Shown: piece after piece, positions 33,954-46,937 of the stretch | How the letters are laid out: each line of letters opens with the position of its first letter | Position numbering within the stretch: position 1 is the first letter of the stretch | NCBI GenBank assembly: GCA_047967505.1 | Contig: CM106538.1 | Strand: one strand, 5' to 3' | Origin: Dipteris shenzhenensis | Lineage: Eukaryota; Polypodiophyta; Polypodiopsida; Gleicheniales | Length of the DNA stretch: 64,000 bases | Program-made: the position numbers and the translations under genes | Notes under the pieces: generated by a model | Database searches by the model: none | The model's input: only the letters and a program-made list of their open reading frames with translations | Told to the model about the DNA's origin: nothing

Positions 33954-34440
33954 TCAAGGAAATTCCAGACTCCCAAAGTCTATCTTATTAGCCTCTCTAT
34001 GGCAAGCATCTCCCAGCTCTTGAGGCCAGTTTGCTGCAAAATAGCAGATCTCTTCACACACTCGAATTATACATGGCTTGCTTGACTCTACCGACTTATA
34101 TGCCCATACTAACTCCTCCTTTTGCTGGGGGTCCTCTTCATCCTGGTCTTTACACTCTGTACATCTTTGTGCCTCTATCATGTCCTGCCAAAAGAAACCT
34201 ACATCATGAGCTTGACAAGTACCTTAAAGGAGTAGGAAAAACAATAGCCATGGAAATTAATACTCATCGTCAGTGCTGACTCCAAGTAATACACCCACCA
34301 CTGAAGCATGTCCTTCTTGTAGTTATTTTCCTCCTTCTCCGAGTCTGTTTCTGTGAGGCTGCCATCCAACATCGTTTTTAGATAGTACAAAAGCATTCCA
34401 ATGTCTTTTGGGTATGCCATAGATTCGCAGTAGGTGGATC
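33954..34440 (-). other. Degenerate coding-like stretch of unknown origin
   Basis: Minus-strand pieces at 34440-34199 (GMLLYYLKTMLDGSLTETDS) and 34181-33954 (RCTECKDQDEEDPQQ, then FAANWPQELGDACHREANK) have protein-like composition. I recognise no family. They may be the 3' part of the element that carries the RING-H2 pseudogene just upstream on the same strand. Confidence 0.25.
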
Positions 34441-34989
34441 AGTGTACAAAGTTTGGATCGGTGTACAGAGTTTTAGGGCTAGATTTTGTAATGGGCTCTT
34501 AGTTGTGTCTGCACTACAATTAAATAGGGAGAGAGTTCATTGAGCCTGACCTTCTCATTCTTCAGTCTCATGTTAGTTGTCTAATTAAAATCTTTCATCT
34601 CACATACTATCACTAATCAAAATCTTTCAGTCTCACATTACTTGTCAAATCGAAATCTTTTGTCTCATTATTATCATCACACTAGCGTCGATCAAAGGAC
34701 ACTATCTAGTCACATAGGTAAGAAAACATTGCCCAAGTAAACTCTGGAGAAGATTAATAATTCAATAGATTACACACAAATTACATAGATTACATTCTCA
34801 AAGACTCCTTTACTTCAGATCTCATCTCAAGGACTCCTTGTTGAGCTCCTTGATTGCGGACTTGGCCCTCCTTGCTCCTTTCCAGAATGGGACTGGTTCC
34901 TTTTTGCAGGGGCCTGGCCCCTCCCTTCATGCTGCTTCCTCTTTCCTTGATTTGAGCTTCCTGGTTGCAAGCTCAGCCATTCTTGCTCC

Positions 34990-36780
34990 TTTCCTAAAGG
35001 GGGCTAGTTCCTCCCTTCAAGCTTCTTTTCCTCACAGTCACGCTTGGTCTTGGCTTTCTTCAATTTGAGCTCCTTGTCTTTAATATCTTTTGCCCAAATG
35101 GCAAATTGAGTTGCAACATCTACTTTCTCGTCATAGATAGCTGTAGTGGCAGGCACATTTGATATGTCCATGACCTGGGAAATGGCAAATGGCATTCTCT
35201 ACATAGAGATTTTGTATACACAAACACTCCAAAGCAAAAAACGTGCACAAGGTGGTATCACGTAGGCCATCAAATACAATAGTCATCTATGATGGGAGTA
35301 TGGCAAACCATGCATTTTGAACCTTGCTGCATAGCAGGATAGGCATCCGATTTAACTATTGCGGCTGTCAATACCACAGTCTTGCTTTGTACATGACAAA
35401 GTTGCTTCTTGATTCCTTTCTCCCTCATCCTAAGGCTACGGATGTTCTCCTTCATCTCCTCCACTTTTTGCTCACTTTATGCAACAGCTTCATCTGAATC
35501 CCTCAGCATCTATTGAAGCTGCATAAATTGTTGAAAAACATCTTCATGGGCTGTTTCCAAGAGTTCCACTCTAGTTTGGAAATCTCTCAAGATGACGGAC
35601 TACTTTTCATAATCATCAAAAGCCTCGGCAAGCTCATGCAAGCGTCTATCATGATCTTCTTGCAGAGTCTTGTAGCTTGCTCTTTGGACTTCCAACAGTG
35701 TTTTAAAAAAACAACCCTCACCGACGGCTGCTACAAATTGTTGCACCGTGGTGCTTGGAACTTCCTCCACTGTGGTAGGTGGAAATTGCTCTCTACATCC
35801 TTCCTAGCCTGGGGAGCTGCCTCATTGTCTTCTCCACCCAGGCTCCTCTCTACCCCATCCTTTTTGGCCTTGAAGCTCTCTCACAGTTCCTACATCACCT
35901 TTCTGGTTTTTGCATTCTCCCTTTTTAGCTCCTCCATCATTTGGTCTTTTTCAATGTTCAATGCATTTTGCATGTTGCAGAGTCATTTGTAAAGACCCTC
36001 CTTTTTGCCTTTCTGATCTTCAAGATCCTTTCTAGCTCCTTGTCTGCCATGTCGCTATCATTTCTCACTTCTTCGAGCCTATCTCATAGCTCCTTCATGT
36101 GCATCTCTGCTTCCTCTATTCTATGCCTTTCTATTGCGAGACCAATTTTGTAGCGGCCTTAGCTTGGTCTTGTGCCTGCAAGGCCCTCGCTTGTGCCTTC
36201 TCTACCTTGGCTTTTGCACCTTCCCTGATACTTTTCTCAAGTTGTGTTGCCTTCGCTGCATTGGTGGCTTTCTCTTGTAGAAAAGTCACCTTCTGAGACA
36301 TTTTCTTATCGTATTGCTCAAAAATCCCTTTGAGGGTAGATGCCTTCAGGTGTATTGCAACTCCAGCGGACTGAGATGACAATAAGGATTTGCCATCCAT
36401 GCAATTCTTTAGGTTGGTTAACATGCTCTTGGAGATCGCTCTTGAGAAAGATACATCACATCCTTTCAGTTGCTCTACTGCTGCTTGAACCTGCCAGAAC
36501 TTGCAAGTTCCTCTCGTATCTTGAATGGTCTTCTTCAGCACATCTTGGAGGTCTATTGGCACTCGTAATCTTGACTCCACCATCTTTACTAATCTAAGCA
36601 TTGGGGTATATGTCTAGAATTTTCTGTCTCTTCCACTACTTCTCAAAAAAGTGTGCTTGCAAACTGCCTCCAGAAATTCCTAGAGCATTTTCAATCATGC
36701 TTTCATTGATGGTAATCTTCTGACCTTGACAGACTAGTTGCCCCTGTTAGATATCAATGCTCCACTCTCGTGTAACTACA
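34990..36780 (-). pseudogene. Unknown protein with coiled coil and C-terminal RING-H2, broken (copy 2)
   Basis: Reading from about 36780 on the minus strand: a segment with KITINESMIENALGISGGSL, reminiscent of the plant transposon-protein domain Transposase_32. Next, an open stretch 36601-36131 with a helical domain and a long coiled coil rich in Ala, Lys, Glu and Gln. More coiled coil follows (35460-35330). At about 35320-35180 is a finger reading CMVC, 14 residues, a stop in place of Cys, YHLVH, 13 residues, CREC. Spacing equals that of the finger at 10150-10371. Here the Cys two residues after the second His is kept and the third Cys is lost. Stops and frame changes make it a pseudogene. 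Its function is unknown. Confidence 0.5.
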
Positions 36781-37118
36781 TGAGAACTAGCTAACTCTAC
36801 TTGTAAGCCCCCCATATGAGGAGAAGGCATTTGAGTAGCTCGGTTATCCGGTAGGTCTTGGTTTGGATACCAGATGGGGGCCATGTGTGGCCTGATGGCT
36901 GGACGGCTTCAGATAGAGTTGGCACACTGCCAACTAGGCTACATTCAAGTGCAAGAAGGCATCCCATGACTGATCGCACTGAGGGTAGACTGAGCATTTC
37001 TAGAGGTAGCCCACTCTCAGGCTACGGGGCCCATTTGGAAACCTAGATGATCCCGGATGGCTCCGGCCGAACGGAGACCATAGGTAAGTTGCTCTATTCT
37101 ATGCCATAATTCTAACGT

Positions 37119-37476
37119 GTGGTTGATGGCCTATTTCGGGACCAACCTCTAGTCGACCATTTTGGGCCGATTGGGTCAGTCTCCCAATTGGGTCTAATTG
37201 ACTACGACTGGTGGCTATATAAGAGCAAGCCCGTGAAGCCCATCATCATCACTGGCTATAGCAACCCTGATTCCTTAGCATCTAACCTCCGTTCTCTACT
37301 GTTTCCAGCATGCCATCGAAGCTTCTCACACAAGAGCGCACGGCTGGGAGGCAGCGCCATCTATTGTATCAGTTTTACAGTATTCAAGTTTTTGATTCTC
37401 CGTACTATCTGCTTTTCTCTCTTGCATACGAGATCCTGTTATTTGTTGAGCATAGACGTTGTATTGTTTTCTTACA
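37119..37476 (+). repeat. Putative 5' LTR end of an old Copia (Copia-3)
   Basis: The stretch contains a GCTATATAAG promoter-like box at 37214-37223 and ends in CTTACA right before a primer-binding site. Its left boundary and the partner LTR were not found. Confidence 0.5.
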
Positions 37477-37487
37477 TGGTATCAGAG
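37477..37487 (+). other. Copia-3 primer-binding site
   Basis: TGGTATCAGAG matches the initiator Met-tRNA primer site of plant Copia elements. It lies about 60 bases ahead of a gag start. Confidence 0.8.
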
Positions 37488-37545
37488 ATTGGGCTCTAGC
37501 AAGAAGATTTGGTAGTGTGTTTCTATTTGTGAGCAGATTGTGAGA

Positions 37546-38358
37546 GATGGCCCAGCCCGCAAGACTGCGAATCCCACCGTTCAGCGAAAGTGAAAAGTTG
37601 GACGGCACTAACTATCCACTCTAGAAGTTCAAGATGAAGACCATCCTAAGCACATATGAGCTTTAGGATACTACTATTGTGGTGGACATGAAGCCAGTTG
37701 CGAGATCGAATCCAACCAATGTAGGACAATAGATAGTACCAATTGCGGATGAGATTCTCATGTGGACAAGAAGAAATGCAGATGCGTTGTGTTCTATTGT
37801 CTGCAGTGTAAGTGATTCTATCATGGCGTTAATTCAACATGTCACCACAGCGAAGGAGGCATGGATGGTCTTGAAAAAATCAGTATGAGACCATGAATCA
37901 GATGCGAATTCAAAATTTAGAGACTCAACTCATGAACAAGAAACTGTCTGAGTTTGAAATGGCAGAGAAGTTCATCACTAGGGTGAAGAATCTGTGCAAT
38001 TAGATGACTGCGATTGGCATCACCATCACCAATGAGAATCTAACACGAAGGTGTATATGGATTCTCCCACCAAAGTACGACGGTCTTGTTACGACATTGA
38101 ATACACAGAACAGAAATCCACCCCTCAACTTTGAGGATTTCAGCGCAATGCTTTTGGAGGAGGAAATGCATCAAAAGATGAGGACTGGAGAAGATTCGAC
38201 TTTCTCCGCTGGATCAAAGAAAGGTAAGGGTAAGGACTCTAGTAACCCATCTTCTTCTGATGATAAAAAGAGAAAGAAGAAGATCAAGTGCTTCTATTGC
38301 AACAAGGCAGGGCACAAGCAGAATGAGTGCCGGAAACGAACGATCACGAGATGGTTGC
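37546..38358 (+). pseudogene. Copia-3 Gag, degenerate
   Basis: An ATG at 37546 starts a UBN2-type Gag (IPPFSESEKLDGTNYPL, then TTAKEAWMVLKKS). A later segment reads RCIWILPPKYDGLVTTLNTQ, and a CCHC zinc knuckle follows (CFYCNKAGHKQNEC, about 38291-38332). In-frame stops near 37622, 37663, 37729 and 38002 and a frameshift near 37888 show it is dead. No protease, integrase or reverse transcriptase follows; the sequence after 38460 is repeat DNA. Confidence 0.8.
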
Positions 38359-38559
38359 CATGGGAGAATTTCTTGGTCATCAGAGCCAAGATCATAATAA
38401 TTCAATGGGATGAGGGGGGAGGAGCGGTGGCATGTACACCCAGCTTTGCTAGTAGCCCAGCCTAGCGTAGGCAGTCATATACATCATCATCTGGCCCCAT
38501 GACATGCGATTAGATGGTTGCTCATGACGTGCGATTAGATAGTTTCTCGATCATCGAAA

Positions 38560-39050
38560 AATTCTAAAAGTTTGATATGTTCTTACATTCTATCTCCAGC
38601 TTAATGCTAATCTGAGCATGCGAATTAAATGATCCCTCATGAAAAGTCATTGTTATTACAATTTGATTCCAACTCAATGCTAATCTAGGCCTGTGACCTA
38701 GATGTCCCCTCATGCAAAGTCATTGTTATTACAATCAACTGAAGAGAGGCAAGATCAAAACAGGACATCAGATTAGCAGAGTCGGTTCATCAAGCTGTAA
38801 TAACAATAGTTCGCATTCTAAACTATTGTTATTACAGCCTAATAAACCGACTGAATGCTAATCTAAGCTTGTGAACTAGATGCAAGTCATTGTTATTATA
38901 GTCTGATTCTGGCTCAGTGCTAATTTGAGCCTGTGAATTATATGCTCCCTCATGCATAAACATTGTTATTACAATCTGATTCCGACTTAATGCTAATCTG
39001 AACCTTTGTATCAGATGGTCCCTCATGCACAGTCATTGTTACTAAAACAA
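38560..39050 (+). repeat. Diverged repeat with central foldback
   Basis: A unit with CATTGTTATTACA, GATTCC, AATGCTAATCTGAGCCTGTG and CCCTCATGCA recurs about six times between 38590 and 39050. In the middle, 38780-38812 and 38821-38851 form an inverted repeat, from GTCGGTT to AACCGAC, around CTGTAATAACAATAGTT and its complement. It looks like a MITE or foldback element with tandemly repeated ends. Confidence 0.65.
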
Positions 39051-39780
39051 GCGCGGTGGTTGTTTGGGATTAGTATACTGTTTGGAATTTACATTTTCCC
39101 TTGTTTGGGATTTAATGATTGGGATTTACTAAAACAAGCGCAGTGGTTGTTTGGGATTTACTAAAGGTTATCTTTTGTGGGGTTTACAGTTAATCCTAAA
39201 CCAACAAAAATGCATTTTGTTGCTAGTCTTAACTGTTGTTTGAGCTGACCCAATCACAATTGCATGATGTTCCAACCACTGAGCTAGCTTAGGACAATCA
39301 CATTAAGTCCAAGCCATCCTGGTTCTGGTATTTGAGCTGAACCAGCCACACGGTTGCATGATATTCCAACCACCGGGCTGGTTTAGGACAATCACATTAA
39401 GTACCTAGCAATCACATAACTGGTGTTTGATCTGACCCAACCATGATTGCATGATGTTTCAACCACTGAGCTGGTTTAGGGCAATCACATTAAGTCCAAT
39501 CCAGCCTGGTTTTGGTGTTTGAACTGAACCAGCCACCTAGTTGCATGATATTCCAACCACTGGGCTGGTTTAGGATAATCACATTAAGTTCAGGCCAGCC
39601 TAGTAAACTATCCCTAAGCTCAATCACAACCAACCACTGGGTTGGTTCAGGCAACCACTAACCTACATTGTATCAAGAAATGAAACAAGTAAACTATCCT
39701 AAAGCTCAATCACAAACAACCACCGGGATGGTTTAGGCAACCACTAACCTACGTTGTATCAAGCATGTGTATGATTTGCT
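39050..39780 (+). repeat. Minisatellite of about 100 bp, CAACCACTGGGCTGGTTTAGG family
   Basis: Two leading units hold GGTGGTTGTTTGGGATT (39057, 39140). From 39239, four to five units of roughly 90-100 bp follow, each with TTTGAGCTGA, TTGCATGAT, CAACCACTGGGCTGGTTTAGG and CAATCACATTAAGT. Two shorter units end the array near 39760. Confidence 0.7.
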
Positions 39781-41330
39781 CGTCAAACATCTTGCATCCT
39801 GTCTGCTTTCTACAAATGTCCTTGTTATTTGGAGAAACTCTTGAGAGATGCATGAAGAGTGAAAGCAATGCCTGATCATCCCAATCCGAGTAGTCTATGG
39901 GCTTCAACAGAACATAAGAAAAGGAGATACAACCTAAGTGTAGAAGTCATTACAATAGTGGTGATGTTTTCGCATGAAAATATGAGGTGTTCGTAGGATT
40001 GTCACTCTATGAACTTTAGGGTGCCGGCTATAGCTTATGAAGACTCGAGACTGGTATTTACTTGAATGGCCTGATGTTGCTTCCTCGAATGCTACCACCA
40101 ATCATGACATCACACAGCTCGTTTTCTTCGCTCTGATGGTAATGATCAAATGCATGCATCTGCAACTGCTTTCTGTTGTTGCTTTGCAAGGAGTCTTCTG
40201 TTTCTTGTGCCCTGACCAAGCTTTTCAGCCTTTCTATCTAGTAGCCTCTATTTGCTTCTCTTATAAGCCATGACGAGCTGCATGCTGCCATGGCAACGAT
40301 CAGTGAAAGATGACAATAATGCCAAACCAAAACAGAGAGAAGCTAGCCTGTGAGGCAAGCAAAGAATAGAAGACAACTTACCAAAAAGAAGACAATGGCA
40401 AACCAAAGTCTGTGCAAGGTCACGTCGAGGTGTTGTAGAGCATTTGCAGGGTGGAGACAAGTTGCAGGTACTTAATCTTCTAAGATATGATGGACGGGAG
40501 GTGTGAAAATTCAAAATTCACGAGAGTAGTAAAATTTTAGCCGCCAGTTTTTTCCCCTCCGATGATACACGTCATCAAAATTAGATATCCCAAACAAGTG
40601 CAATATGGCCTAAAATGCTTCAAAACACAAATAGGCCAAAGGGTACGCCATCGGGTTTAATGCTGTGTATTATTAAATGCAATGACCTTTGGCATGCTTA
40701 TGAGCCATATAGCAAGCAAGTGCATGGAAAAAGAAATAATTCAAATTTGTAAATAGTGTTAGATTTATTAAAATATATTTTCACATGCACAAATTGTACT
40801 TTTCCAACTTCCATTTTAGAGTGAATCTAGATACCAATACCAACAATTATCAATGTTTTAAGACTACCATGCAGTAGTCCCACTAGTTTGGATTTCAAAT
40901 TTTCAATCCGTTTTGGTTTTCAAAACATATCAAAAAAAAATTATGAAGTGTGCCCTCAAATGGGTATGCATCACTTTAACACAATATTGGAGGCCCGTTA
41001 ACCCATGCCTAATGTTCTCATTTAGGTGTGTCCTTGGGTTGAGGAGAAGCTCACGTAGTGTACTTTTAAAATTTTGATGATTTTGAATAAATTGCTATAT
41101 CTTATAGTCTTTAAGATGCATGCTTCACATGCAACATAGCACTTGTAATGCTTTAACGGTCTCATTCCAAATCGTTATTCCATAATTTTTTGCTCTCGTA
41201 TTCAACTTTTGAATGTGTACTACAATTTGAAGACAAAGTTTGCCGAATTCCTTTGAGCAATGCATAAGTTATGGGTCATGCAAGATACCTATATACAAAA
41301 AAGTCCCTGAACCTCACCAAAAATGGCTAC
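39781..41330. other. AT-rich region without recognised genes
   Basis: I see only short frames without family signatures. CCCAAACAAGTGCA at about 40593 resembles the repeat family at 33264 and 39050. Confidence 0.35.
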
Positions 41331-41336
41331 ACCCAA

Positions 41337-44300
41337 GCAAACAATGACCACCAAATTTTTAAAGTATATCTTGAATGTACTTGCGCTGATGAAGGTGAAG
41401 AATGTTGGCTGGTCTATTACAATATATTTCCATGCCAAGACAATAACCCAGTTCGCCCAAGTCAACCATGTCAAATTGAGAGAAAAGTTTCCCTTTGATA
41501 TTATATCCTGAAGAAGAGGAGAATGATTGGCAAACAAGATGATGTCATCCACATAAGTGCGAGGAGAACAAAACATGAACTGTGTCAAAGAATGTAAAGG
41601 TTGGAGTCGACTTGGGATGGAAGAAAACCGATTTGTTAAAGATAACAATCAATTTTGACAAACCATGACCGGGAAGCTTGCTTGAGACCATACAATGATT
41701 TTTGAAGCTTACAAACATGTCTTTGGTGATGTCTCCATGCAAGAAAACTATTTTTACGTGCATCTAATGGACATCAAGGTCACTAGACACAGCCGCATGC
41801 CAAGAGCACACGAATGGTGGTCAACTTGATGACGAGAGAGAATGTTTCGAAATAATCGATCCCAACAACTTGAGAATACCCTTTAGCAATGAGTTGTTCT
41901 TTGTACTTGGAAAGAGTCCCATCTGCATGATACGTCTGAAAATCCAATTGCATGGAATAGAACTACGTCCTACAGGAAGTTCAGTCAGAGTCCATGTTGA
42001 ATTATGCATGAGAGAAGTATATTCCTCGTCCATAGCCTTTTGCCAATGTTGTCCATCAGGACCATTGAGTGCTTCTTCATATGAGGAAGGATCTACTTCA
42101 TTGGCTTCGTTGGATGATAATAGGCTTGGGGTTGAAACCATGGACATTCGACAGCATAATAGAATTGAGCATTTTCGATGACTTTGGCTGAGGGTCTATG
42201 AGATCGTGGTGGAGGGAGAGTATGTGATGAGGAATCGGGAACATATGGAGCATCTAACTTATAGAAGAGATCTGAAAAATCGGTGGGAAGGTTTGAAGAA
42301 GAAATAGGGTCATTAGAGAAGGATGGCAAAGAAAGATCAGGGGCATTAACTGGAGATGAGGCTGGTTGATTAGCAATGAAAGGCAACATGGTGGAAGGAA
42401 GGGAATCAGACTGAGAGATATTATGCAAGGGTGATGATGGCTCAGGATCGTGAGTGGAATCAAATTCAATGTCGGCAAGAGCATTTGAACTAGGAGCATC
42501 GATATCAGGTAGATGGACGATGGGATATGACGAGAGATCCACAAGATGGACACCTTGTAATGCTTCTGATGAGGGAGTGCTTGGCAAGGCATCTCTTCAT
42601 AAAGAAAATACAATGAAGCATCATGATGAGTACCTGGGAAAGTATCTTCGAAGAACACAACATCTATACTGAGAATCATTTGCTAGCTAGTCAAATACCA
42701 AAGCTTGTACCCCGCCCAATGTAAAAGGTAGCCAACAAAAATAGTTTTCACATGCTACATGGATCAAACTTATAGTATTGAAATGAGGAACTTTGGAAAA
42801 TGCACGACACCCGTTCACTCTGAAGTAACGTCGGGCTTGTGACCATACCACTTTTCAAATGGGGTAGCTCCTGGCAAGGCTGCAGTTGGTAGACAATTCT
42901 GCACATAGATAGATGTATGACTACTTCTGCCCAGAAACTGGAGTCAAGATGACTGTGAGTAAGCATGCCTCGTGAGTAATTGTTGGTCGTTCTGTTCTTT
43001 TGCTTGGCTACTCCATTAAGCTGGGGGGGTATAAGGCATTGGAAGTACTCGTACAATGCCCTTCTGGCGACAATGATCTTGAAATTGATGACCTAAGTAT
43101 TCTCCCCATTGTCTGATCTAAAAATCTTGATTTTGTGTCCAATTTGGAGTTCATCCATGCATTGATAATCCACAAAACTTTGAAAAGCCTCTCATTTTTG
43201 TTTAAGAAAGTACACATCTGTCCACCTACTGAAGTCGTCAATGAAAGTCATGTAATAGAGACAACCTTCTTTTGAGGGTATGGGCTTTGGTCAACATATA
43301 TCCATATGCACGACTTCAAGGGGTACAGTGGCATGAGGAGCTTGTCATAGAAGGATCTTCTAGAGTGTTTGCCAAGAATCCAATCGAGAATGACTGTCGA
43401 GATGAAGCCCTCGTGCTAAACCATGGTTGTGCATGTACTTGATAGCTTGAATGTTACTGTGGCCGAATATTTGATGCCAAAGCTCTGCATTACTTTTGCT
43501 TGTGGCCAGCATTACCACATTCTTGATCTCGCTGGCATATGTAAGCATATAGAGAGACTGTCTTCGAACACCACGAGCAACTGCTTCTCATGAAATTTCA
43601 TTACAAATAGATTAATAGTGCATCCATTAGCATTAAATTCTATTGTGAGCCGGGCTATGGAAATTTAATCACGTTTGAGATTCGGGACATACAACACCCC
43701 AGACAAACGAAAAACATCACCAGTGAGAAGACAAAACTCTATATCACCAACACCTGCGATCGGATGTTCCGAATCATCTCCCATTTGTACATTCCGCTGG
43801 ACAGCACATGGTTTGAATGTGATGAACCAATCACGATGATACATTAGGTGTTGATTGGCACCTAAATCCAAGATCAGACTATCGACCATCTTGATTTGAT
43901 CCTTTTCTCGTATATGATGCATCCGTGGCTTATCATCCATGGTCGATGGAAGATATATTTTTCTTAATCTCCTTCAGCTGCCTCTCTAGATCTGCAAGCT
44001 TTCTGCGACACTCAATTTCAAAATGACCTTCTATTGCAGTATCTACATTTACCTTTCCTCCGTGTTCCTCTTTGTCTTGAGAAAGATCTGGTCGAAACTG
44101 GTGCTGCATTGGATATCAATGCATGCTCGACTGCCGATGTATTTTTTATCATCCCAAGGTCAATATGCATTGTTTCTTCTTCGTACAACATGTCGGCTGT
44201 CTGTTCTTACATCAGACTTTTGTTCGTCATCAATGTACTACAAAAATTGTGCCAAGAATTTGGAAGAGACTGGAATAGCTTAAGCTTCTGCTATTCGATA

Positions 44301-44795
44301 GGCACTTTGTACGCATCTCCTGCTCCAACAAGTTGATTAAAGAGCTCCTTCATGGCGCATACATGTGTTCTCAAATCCTTGCCATTAGTGTATTAGCTTG
44401 TGAAAAATGTGGAGGATCTCCACATCCGAGTGCTTCTCATACTTCTGTATGAGCCATTGTCAAAGCCCATTACTTGAGTCGCATGGGGCTTCCAATACGA
44501 TTTCCTTCTTCAAGCTTAGCACTATTGTAGCTGGAGTTTTCTCTTCTTTGATCTACCATGCCTTGGCCTCTGCTTGATCGTCAGGCTTTTTCTCACTACC
44601 AGTCACGATAGTCTAGTAGCCTTCTCCCTTTAAATGTAGTGTCATCATGCATTTCCAAGCCTCGAATCCTATGCCATCGAAGATTGGAACCAATCGAAGA
44701 GTTGAGTTAGATGTAGAGGTCGTCATCCTGTATAGCTTATGAACGATGTGAACTAAGCAAATGAATAACCATGTCGTCCTAGCTCTGATTTGCAC
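41337..44795 (-). pseudogene. Copia-4: decayed Copia polyprotein
   Basis: On the minus strand a degenerate primer-binding site (44779-44795, CAGAGCTAGG end) is followed by gag remains (PIFDGIGFEAWK near 44680). Next are a protease-like segment with DLGANQHLMYHRDWF (about 43875-43830), the pre-integrase block LWHQIFGHSNIQAIKYMH (about 43480) and integrase fragments around 43240-42750. A Ser/Pro-rich linker follows (42587-42150), then reverse transcriptase pieces including TYVDDIILF (about 41550). The frame changes and stops are numerous. RNase H and the 3' LTR are missing. The Copia order is kept, so the assignment is firm although the element is dead. Confidence 0.8.
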
Positions 44796-46080
44796 CTCAA
44801 TTTTTTAGGGTGTCATTTCTAGCGCCAAGAGCGTCATTCTTTCTCCAGCCAATAGAATGTTGCCAACTGGCGCTGGCATTGAGGCTTAGTGCACACGCGA
44901 AGTCGATGCCCAGCTAGTGGGAAGGCGTCATTGTGTTCACACGATTTATTTGCTTGATTGCTTCGAAGCATTTATGGAGGTCTGAGTCGCTTGAAGCACA
45001 TCTCTACGTACATAGCAGGGCGCTTTCCATGCGAGAGCTGGAGAGACTTGATTAGCCTGCTCATCGAAATCTGCACCAGGAGCTGAGCATTGAAGACACT
45101 TGAATCCAAGGCTAGCACCAGATGGCAGCTTCCTATTGGGCTCAACTGAAAATGGCACTCCATTGTTGCAAATGGCACCCTCAATTTTGGAATTGCAAAG
45201 ATGAGCACCAATGGTGCATCAGCTTCGTCTCGAAAAACGTGAAAGACTCCACAACTGTCCACTAGCTGTGCATCTTGGGCATCATGTGCACTAACCCTAA
45301 GCTACAGAGCATCCAAAATGCCCAGCTTTCAAAGGCAGAGCTCCAGACAAGTACTCATAGCTCACTCAGATCCGTAATAAATGCTGAGACTAAAGTGATT
45401 TAAACGTGTGAACTAAACTATGCGATGGCACTAGCCCAGGCGTCGAATGCTACGCCAAGCCCTCAGTAATATTGCGTAATTTTACTCTTAAATGGGGCTT
45501 ACGGACCATCACTTGGTCCATTGATCCTTGTCAATCGAGCAGTTCTCCAAATCTGGCTCGTAGATCCTTAGGTCTATATCATCACGGTTACAAGCTGTAG
45601 TGGGGTATGCCTAGAACACGGAACTCTCACGTATATTTTTTATCGCTCCCTTCATTTTTTATTAGTTCTATTTCATATGTTAATATGAAAGGGTCATACC
45701 AATGTTCTCCATTCGCTCTTCATCTAATAGTCCAGGATCTCCTTTATAGTAAGATTTCGGTGTCCACTAAGTCCACTATCTTGATGTATCAAGAATCGTA
45801 TGGTATAATTTTCTTCAAGTGAATATTCGTGGTATTTCAAAGACCATAATAAATCATGAATGTATCAACAAGGGCTGATGCTACTAAGCTCCTTGTTAAA
45901 ATTAGTGTCAATTGTCCATATTTTTCTTCTTATGTCATTTCCAATGTATGCCATGAGTCCATTGCATTTAGGATCTCGCCATGACCATGGGCATGTATGG
46001 TCTGTCTATCTATAGGCCGGGGTTCTTCTACCCTTAGTCTCCCTCTTCCAAATCCATATAGGCTTCCCAAGGCAAGGGGA
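44796..46080. other. Region beyond Copia-4, possible LTR remains
   Basis: The first few hundred bases should be the old 5' LTR of Copia-4, but no partner copy is present for comparison. No gene was recognised in the rest. Confidence 0.35.
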
Positions 46081-46084
46081 AGAG

Positions 46085-46156
46085 AGTGTGTGCGTGCATG
46101 CGCGTGTACGTGTGTATGTATGTATGTATAAAAGAGAGAGAGAGAGAGAGAGAGAG
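46085..46156 (+). repeat. Compound microsatellite (GT)n/(GTAT)n/(GA)n
   Basis: A run of GTGTGTGCGTGC-like sequence passes into GTATGTATGTAT and then into about 13 GA units. Confidence 0.9.
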
Positions 46157-46643
46157 GACTTACTTTATAGATGGGGCCTTATATGTGAAGGGTACGGCTA
46201 ATAGCCTTCAAAGACAGTGGCACCCCCTAGAGTCTATTGCAAGGATTTTGGAGCTAGATATCTTTAACCTATTAACCACGAACACGAGGAAAAAAAAGAG
46301 GACACATGGCAGCTTGGAGGAGAAGAGCATGCCACGTGTCGCAAAGAAGGAGCTCTTGCATGGAGGCTTGGAGAGGGGAGGAGGTGGCAAGACAAGAGGC
46401 AAGCCTTGAGTGGGGAGGAGGTGGAAAGACAAGAGGCATCTTTAGGGGAAAGGAGACAGAAGGTCAATGGAATGGATGAGATGAAAGTTCAACTTTGGGA
46501 GGCAGGAGGAGATGGAAGGTTAATGGAATGAAAGGAGGCGAGGGAAGGTCTCAAAGCCATGGGTTAAGACAAATTTCAAAAGCCTAATCAAAGTATGCAA
46601 GGTGAATTGATTAGCAATTAAGAATCGATCATTCTGCTGACTA

Positions 46644-46937
46644 GCTGAGGAAAGATCTTCAGATGGGGAGTGGTTGAGGATGATCATGCATCTTTGCCCG
46701 TGAAAAGCATGGGTTTAGTACTCGTATCAATAGGCTTCACATGTGGCGTTGATCTTAGCTTTAAATTTTAAATGGATACTCCGTGGCCAGGCTGAGGAAA
46801 GATCTTCAGATGGGGAGTGGTTGAGGATGATCATGCATCTTTGCCCGTGAAAAGCATGGGTTTAGTACTCGTATCAATAGGCTTCACATGGGGGGTTGAT
46901 CTTAGCTTTAAATTTTAAATGGATACTCCGTGGCCAG
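46644..46937 (+). repeat. 147-bp tandem duplication
   Basis: Units 46644-46790 and 46791-46937 start GCTGAGGAAAGATC and end CTCCGTGGCCAG. I find only two differences, near the CACATGTGGCG/CACATGGGGGG position. It is a recent duplication. It contains no gene. Confidence 0.92.
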
